DNA of 64,000 bases from Brachynemurus nebulosus (taxonomy: Eukaryota > Arthropoda > Insecta > Neuroptera > Myrmeleontidae): positions 17,420,877-17,484,876 of the forward strand of contig JAPWDM010000005.1 in NCBI GenBank assembly GCA_035578155.1, read 5' to 3'. Shown piece after piece: positions 58,820-64,000 of this stretch; the stretch's first letter is position 1; each line of letters opens with the position of its first letter. A program made the translations under genes and the position numbers. The notes below the pieces were generated by a model. The model ran no database searches and had not been told where the DNA came from. It was given only the letters and a program-made list of their open reading frames with translations.

Positions 58820-61190
58820 GATTTTTAAAGAATATTGAAGAATTCTCAGTCTCCTGGCAGCTCCAAAAACGGGATTAAACTTAAATAATGTAAATAAGTT
58901 AGGTAAATGTCATTACAATACTGTAATAAATGACTCCGTATATTTTTTAATAAAATATAAATTCCCATTTTTTTTTTCTGTATAATATATATACAAAATA
59001 TATATATATAGAATTTATAAAACTGGATTAATTGTAATAACTAACGTGTAAATTCAACTAAATAATGAGTGTTACAATTGAACCTAAGCCCTGTAACAAT
59101 TGATCCTCTGTTGGTGACGATTGCAACATTACACTTTGGTCCACATAAATGCAGTAATTTTAACTATAAGTCAACATAGAGTATTTTTGTGCAGCTCATT
59201 GAAAATCTGAAAAATGCCCTTACCTTTAGGGATTGTAGTACCGGCAAACCGGTTTACCGATTTACCGATAAATTACTAAAAATATCTTAAAATTTTTGCC
59301 GGTAAATCGCTGATTTTTTACCGGTAATTCGATAAATTGAAAATAATATATTTGGAAATTTTTATAAGTTCATTTTATTTCATAGAAGAATGATCAAGTT
59401 TATTGAACGTAAAATCGTAAATGTACACAATCAAATTACCCCTTACTGTGTATCCATAATAAACTATTCTATGAGACAATAAAATCGCACAATGCAATCG
59501 TCAGTTTTAAAATGCATACTTATACCTATAGGGAATAAAACGTCCTTTTTGTATTTACTTACATATTATTTAAATCAGCTATACTTTTGCCAAAATAATT
59601 AAACATTAAATTATTACATTGTAAGAAGCGGTATCTAACAAGGAAAGGTTCCCAGGTGTCCGCCTCCGATTTCAATGCCGCTGAAATATGTTATTCTACG
59701 TCGAAGTCTAAGAGACACGTATTTTGTTTTATCGGCGGAAAAACGGTTTGAAGGGGCGAAATTGCCCTTCAAAAATTGGGTTAAAAATTTAATTTTTAAA
59801 ATATCTCGAAAACAGTAAGAGATAGAGCAAAAGTTTAAATTGGCGATATTGCTCTTTTTTAAAGAGCTATCTATTGATATGCATTTTGTTCAATTTACAT
59901 CAACAGAGGTGGTTGGGAGTTAAAATTTGGGGGTTAATTTTGCAAAAAGGGGGTGAAAATTAAACAATATAAAAATTTTGTTAAAGATTTGAAATCTACG
60001 TCAAAAAATCTAATTGACCTGTTTTCGCTCAATGTCTTAATGTTAAGTCTAGGGGTAGTTAACTAGGGGGTTACTGTGTCTACTTGGGTAGATCAAGAAG
60101 TTCTTCTTGATGGAAAATAGTTTAGGACAATTAGAATAACGTAGAAATGAAATTTTCCATTTCAAAATTCAGTTTGAGCAACATTGGAGAGGGGGTGAGT
60201 CACCCTCTTAAATTACATACTAGTTTACTAACACTTATTTTTACTATTAACACACTGACAGTGGGTAATAATGTCACAATAAGTGGTTCTGAAGTTGCAC
60301 TATGTAAGGTTTTGATTAGGTTTCCATTCATTTTGAAAATATCGTTACACCCTATGTATTTTAATATCATAAAACAGAAAAGTCGTGTCTCTTCATATCA
60401 AATTTTCCAATAAAACAAGATACTTTGAAAGTTGCGGCGATGAAAAAATTTAAAGGCGACTGAGAATGATTTAAAATTTCAATTCGCAATGTGATTCTAT
60501 ACTTACTTTTGACACTTCATTCCCAACTACACGTCACAAATTTACAAGTTTACGCATTGAGCTTGCTGACTATCAAAAAATTTTCGCCTAAAACATCATA
60601 ATTTAATAAACCCATTGTCAATATCAATTTATTTAATTACTCCGGCCAACAAATACACAACAAACATAAACTTGCCCGGTTGGAAAAACTGAACCGAAAA
60701 CTAGGAAAATACAATAAAACTGTTGGAAATAAAGTTAGTTGATTTATATGACATTTATGTGTTACGTGACTTCTTCGTGGAGCTTTAAAAGCATGGATGA
60801 ATAAAAATTTTGTATGTATTGGTGGGCGTGCGTCTCTCCTTGAACCGCTGTAGTTGTAGTCCTCGCTTCTCAAACGCGCGTCTAGTCATATAGGCGATTA
60901 TTACTGAAAATTTAATGAAGTTTCTATACTAGTCGAATCGTTCGACCTTGAACTGAATGTGTTAATCTATTTTTTATTAGTTTTTTTTTTTTGTTTGTAT
61001 TTTCGTGTGTGGTTTGGTATCGTAGTAGATAAGAAAATAATTATTTAACTCATAAACTCTGATTTTTTCTTGTCAAAGTGTTCTGAAGGCTATGGCTAAA
61101 AATCTTTCGAAGTCAGAAAATCAAAACAAAAATATTAATTAACAAATATGAATAACTGAAATAACACTAATTTAGTTTTGTTTATGTAGC
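58814..61190. other. No gene seen; probable old repeats
   Basis: This block contains the single-ended CCGG-rich sequence at 59229-59345. The ~800 bp starting AAGGAAAGGTTCCCAGGTGT at 59640 have the texture of an interspersed repeat, with CCGCCTCCG and multiple 'aaaatatctcgaaaacagtaagagatagagcaaaagt' words. No terminal pairs were found for it. The 88-codon frame at 60147-60413 and the minus frame at 60637-60873 are unrecognised. Confidence 0.45.
59229..59345 (+). mobile_element. Possible single hAT-like end rich in CCGGT words
   Basis: TAGGGATTGTAGTACCGGCA is followed by AACCGGTTTACCGATTTACC and, further on, GCCGGTAAATCG and ACCGGTAATTCG. Several hAT families start with TAGGG/CAGGG and have ACCGGTAAACCGGTT-type subterminal sequence. 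No partner end was seen. Confidence 0.3.
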
Positions 61191-61200
61191 ATCAAAAATC

Positions 61201-61553
61201 TTTTTTTTTTTTATTTATGCGTTATAATTGGAATTTAGCACTAAGTTTTTGATTTATTATAATTATAGGAGATTCATATTCACAACACTTATGTTTCAAG
61301 TTTTCTTGCACTATCTGATTTAACAAGTATTTTTAAATTTTGTTATTTAGTTTAGTGAGGCTTAGAAATTTTAGAACTTTCTGAATATTGAAATCGTTGT
61401 TATTTAGCATTACTTCTAAGAAGTCAGGTAGGTTTAGTAAGGTACGTATTCTGTCGCATTCTCTACAAAACAGGAGTAAGTGTTTGATGGATAATGGTGA
61501 GTTACATGTTGTGCAAATGGGGGGGTCCCAGTTGTTTCTTGTGATCAAAAATC
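61201..61553 (-). mobile_element. 5'-truncated Jockey-like LINE with poly-A tail
   Basis: On the minus strand the fragment holds the end of a reverse-transcriptase ORF (stop at 61333), about 120 bp of 3' sequence, and a terminal A-run (T-run on the plus strand at 61201-61212). ATCAAAAATCTT occurs at 61191-61202 and again at 61544-61555, a plausible 10-12 bp target duplication that would place the truncation near 61543. Poly-A tail, 5' truncation and duplication together indicate target-primed reverse transcription. A compatible frame continues past 61553, so the exact 5' limit is uncertain. Confidence 0.7.
61333..61548 (-). pseudogene. C-terminal end of a LINE ORF2 (Jockey-like), truncated
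   Basis: The translation includes DPPICTTCNSPLSIKHLLLF, then CRECDRIRTLLNLPDFLEVM, and ends KVLKFLSLTKLNNKI before the stop. The pattern C-x2-C-x7-H-x4-C with 'PP.C..C...L.[IV]KH.L..C' is the zinc-knuckle-like C-terminal motif that follows the RNase H region of Jockey and related non-LTR retrotransposon ORF2 proteins. The final '[IL].FL....L...I' segment also fits. The frame is intact but lacks all catalytic domains because of 5' truncation, so it is a dead fragment. Confidence 0.75.
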
Positions 61554-61555
61554 TT

Positions 61556-62100
61556 ATCAGGGCTAACTTAACAGATAGCTTTTTTCCATTTAAACATTAT
61601 ATACTTTTATATTACGTAAAAATTTGATTTAATACTAAAAATATTGACCTATTGTGATCGCTGTTTCAGCTCTATTTCTATAATGAAACGAAGCCTTATG
61701 GCAAACGATTGCATTCACCTAGTTTATAATATTTCGAATTGTAGATATTTTCTATAGAAGAAAACAACATCTTCAAAACGATTTCTTCGTTCAAAGATTA
61801 GAAACTGTTCTGAATATTTCCTGCAAAAATATTTCCCTGATCCCCCTGATTTCCCTGAAAGTGTATCCACATTCACAAACTCAAAAACTACTGAACCGAT
61901 TTTACAAATTCTTTAACTGTAAAGATGGGGGTGGCCAAAGAGAGAATGCGAATTTAGCACGATTCATTCCCGAAAAGCTTCCGTGTTCACTCCATAAAGC
62001 ATCATACACGCTTAGTAAAAGAGAATACACCACAGTTACACTCCAATACAACAAATAACTAAATTCAACAAATCAAAACCAACTGCGGGGAAATTACAAT
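61556..62100. other. No gene seen
   Basis: AT-rich. The phrase AAACTACTGAACCGATTTTA near 61887 resembles a word common in Helitron 5' regions, but no ends could be defined. Confidence 0.45.
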
Positions 62101-62219
62101 CATAAGGAACAAAAAGTTCAAAATTGACGACAAACCCGCAAAATACAAGTGATAAAAAGCACCACATGAGTAACTCAAAATTGGGTTTGTCGTCAATTTT
62201 GAACTTTTTGTTCCTTATG
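62101..62219. repeat. Perfect 37-bp inverted repeat
   Basis: 62101-62137 (CATAAGGAACAAAAAGTTCA, then AAATTGACGACAAACCC) is repeated exactly in inverted form at 62183-62219, with a 45-base spacer. The absence of any mismatch implies recent origin or an active constraint. It could be a foldback transposon, a stem-loop transcript or an artefact of template switching. Confidence 0.92.
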
Positions 62220-62247
62220 AAATAAATAAATATCAATAAAACAACAT

Positions 62248-62495
62248 CGAGAGAAAAAATATCGAATATTTAGTGTGTAGCACATTAATGTGATCACAGA
62301 CCAAATATTCTAAAATTATTGTTGACTTACACTGTAAAGATTTATAGAGTGCCAGCACTAAAAATGAATAATTTGTTTAATTATTAGTGCTGGCACTCTA
62401 ATCTTTACTACGTAAGTCAACAATAATTTAAGAATATTTGGCCTGTGATCATTTTAGTGTGCTACACACTAAATATTCAATATTTTTTCTCTCCG
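62248..62495. mobile_element. Hairpin MITE, ~248 bp
   Basis: The arms of about 115 bp are inverted copies, with the outer word GAGAGAAAAAATATYGAATA, then TTTAGTGTGTAGCACA, ACCAAATATTC, ATTATTGTTGACTTAC and AGAGTGCCAGCACTA near the centre. Only a dozen or so differences are visible over the arm. It starts only 28 bp after the previous inverted repeat. No flanking duplication was confirmed. Confidence 0.85.
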
Positions 62496-62559
62496 TGTAC
62501 CCACTCCAACAGGTCCACTCTAGGGCCTCCGGAAAACATCTCCGATGTTCCTGACTCTT

Positions 62560-62870
62560 TTCCTTAAGGGAAGGTTTACTTGAGCGTCGTTAAAAAAAAA
62601 ACCATTTTTTTTGCAGAGATTGGTAGCTAATTATGTGTAGAATATGTTCTTAAAGTGATTTTGCTGAAATTTCTTTTGAAGAGACTGGTAGCTAATTATG
62701 TATAGAATATGTTCCCAAAGTAATTTTGCTGAAAGTAATCTAAGGAAAGGTTTACTTGAGATTTGATAAAAAAATCTATTTTTTTTTTGCCAAAGCTGAT
62801 AACAAATTATGTGTAGAATATGTTGCCAAAGTGATTTTGCTGAAAATAATTTTAAAAAACGCCGTGAGCA
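62560..62870 (+). repeat. Local tandem repeat of a ~50-bp unit, three copies
   Basis: The unit GCTAATTATGTGTAGAATAT, then GTTCTTAAAGTGATTTTGCTG, occurs near 62624, 62690 and (diverged) 62800. GGAAGGTTTACTTGAG near 62570 recurs as GGAAAGGTTTACTTGAG near 62744, so a larger ~175-bp duplication is superimposed on the short one. Confidence 0.8.
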
Positions 62871-63459
62871 GTGGGGCCCCATCACGGTAGTCGAATTTTC
62901 CCCTTCATCTTCGGTATTGAATGTCTACAAGCGAAATGTGATTGAAAGTCTACAATCGAATTGTCATTTTGTTGGTTTCAAAACTGGTGATGAGTGTTCG
63001 GCTGATCGAGGCTTTAAAAAAAGGTTTTAAGTATTTAAGGACTGTATCTCAGTAAATTTCAATTTTGTGCCGAAAACAGGTAGCAGAAAAAAAGCCAACA
63101 CAATTCGTACGAGGACATTCCTGCCCATGTTTATCCGCTAATTGCCTTTATGTTTTAGTTTTAAATATTAAAAAAGGACCTTAAATAGTAAACTGGAAGG
63201 CCTTTATAAAGATATTTTTTCTTTCCAAAAAAATCCAAAATTTCTATTTTATAAATACTAAAAATTCAAAATTCCTAATTTATAAATAAAAAGTGACTTT
63301 AATAACATTTTTAAATTACTTAATATGTATGTATTTCATTTGTCATAAAAGTAAGTTCACTTTTTTTTAAATTTTTTAAAATTACTATTCGCCTACTTGT
63401 ATTTAGAATAAACATAATGCTTTTAAAACACATTTAACAATAGCATTCAATTCCGATGT
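62871..63459. other. No gene seen
   Basis: A more GC-rich opening (62870-63010) lies in a 73-codon frame without recognisable homology, followed by AT-rich sequence. Confidence 0.5.
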
Positions 63460-64000
63460 AAAAATGGGAGAAGTGGGGGGAAAAGTGATGCGGACTCCCT
63501 ACAAGGTACTAGCTGGATACTAACTGAATACACGTACAAAATTTCAGCCCTCTAGGTTTCCTTATGGAGTCTCTAGACGTGTTAGAAAACAAGCAAAAAA
63601 ATTAAGGAAATATTGGCGTAAAAATCGTGGGGGTAAGGGTTAAAAGTTGAAACCTCCAAAAAACAGTGTCTGGCTATTAGCTTAACCTGTACACCAAATT
63701 TCAGCCCTCTAGGTTTATTTGGGGAGATTTTGACCCGAACGAAACTGTTAAAAAACAAGAAAAATCATGTTCTTTTGGGTATAAAAATGGTGGGGGTAGG
63801 GGTTAAAAGTCGAGACCCCCAAAAGGCACCCCCTTGATACTAACTCAATCCGAATACAAAATTTCAGCCCTCTAGGTTTATTCGGGTGACCTGTGCGAGT
63901 GATACAAACTTCGAAAACGTCGAAAATGCATGAAATTGTAGCTTAAAAATGAGGGGGGTGGGGGTAAAATATTAAAACCTCCAAAAAGCACAACCTAGGT
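63460..64000 (+). repeat. ~160-bp tandem array running off the window end
   Basis: The word AATTTCAGCCCTCTAGGTTT occurs at about 63540, 63697 and 63860, giving periods near 157 and 163 bp. Each unit also carries a G-rich block (GTGGGGG, GGTGGGGGTAGGGG, GGGGGGTGGGGG), a 'taaaag/taaaat...gaaacctcc' block and 'tactaactcaat/gctaactgaat'-type words. At least three units are present and the array continues past 64000. It may be a satellite-like array or an internal repeat of a large element. Confidence 0.8.

Noticed and set aside
61388..61627. 79-codon plus-strand frame
   Set aside because: It is the antisense of the LINE ORF2 tail, which has clear family motifs on the minus strand.
62631..62885. 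84-codon minus-strand frame with internally repeated residues
   Set aside because: The repeats simply reflect the ~50-bp tandem DNA repeat; no protein family is recognisable.

Overview
This window looks like an AT-rich intergenic or intronic stretch of a large, repeat-rich arthropod genome, most likely an insect. I see no intact protein-coding gene, no rRNA gene and no confident tRNA gene. No open frame exceeds about 140 codons. The recognisable coding sequence is all decayed transposon fragments. The insect guess rests on the element mix: hAT and pogo-like miniature elements, piggyBac, PIF/Harbinger-type MITEs, Helitrons with CTAG ends, a Jockey-like LINE tail and long (TA)n tracts. The order cannot be fixed from this sequence.

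Layout. 0-5 kb: a TIR element (1308-1953), a pogo-type helix-turn-helix relic (2440-2883) split by a hAT MITE with an 8-bp duplication (2520-2778), a small pogo-like MITE and a near-palindromic element with 12-bp flanking repeats (4717-5009). 6-12 kb: a hAT MITE with a perfect 8-bp duplication (6424-6736), a 1.5-kb hAT element (7689-9188) containing a minus-strand Helitron (8292-9078), and a second Helitron family (11102-11696). 13.7-15.4 kb: a 1.1-kb transposon lying inside (TA)n tracts and carrying a frameshifted Cys-rich tail of an integrase-like protein. 16.5-24.8 kb: piggyBac, Harbinger, Tigger-like and two pogo-like elements. 25-31.6 kb: two copies of one hAT MITE, each with its own perfect 8-bp duplication, a 930-bp piggyBac element and a 1.26-kb element rich in a short internal motif. 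34-42 kb: a hAT element, a 32-bp minisatellite and two Helitrons. 44-53.5 kb: a Helitron helicase relic, two more pogo-like elements (one with a PHD-like zinc-finger relic), a CACTGAG-ended element and another hAT MITE. 57-64 kb: (TA)n repeats, a 5'-truncated LINE, two long inverted repeats, and a roughly 160-bp tandem array that runs off the window.

Biology. Nothing here suggests genes working together for the host. The window is a record of transposon insertion, nesting and decay. The most interesting recurring pattern is that four pogo-like elements (18.2, 23.9, 45.9 and 51.2 kb), with different terminal sequences but the same TA-flanked GGG...CCC architecture, each carry several internal copies of their own terminal word. 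Also worth a look are the (TA)n-flanked transposon with its Cys-rich relic, and a possible 5' exon at 48.4-48.5 kb. Family assignments come from terminal motifs, target-site duplications and recognisable protein words read by eye. No database search was run.
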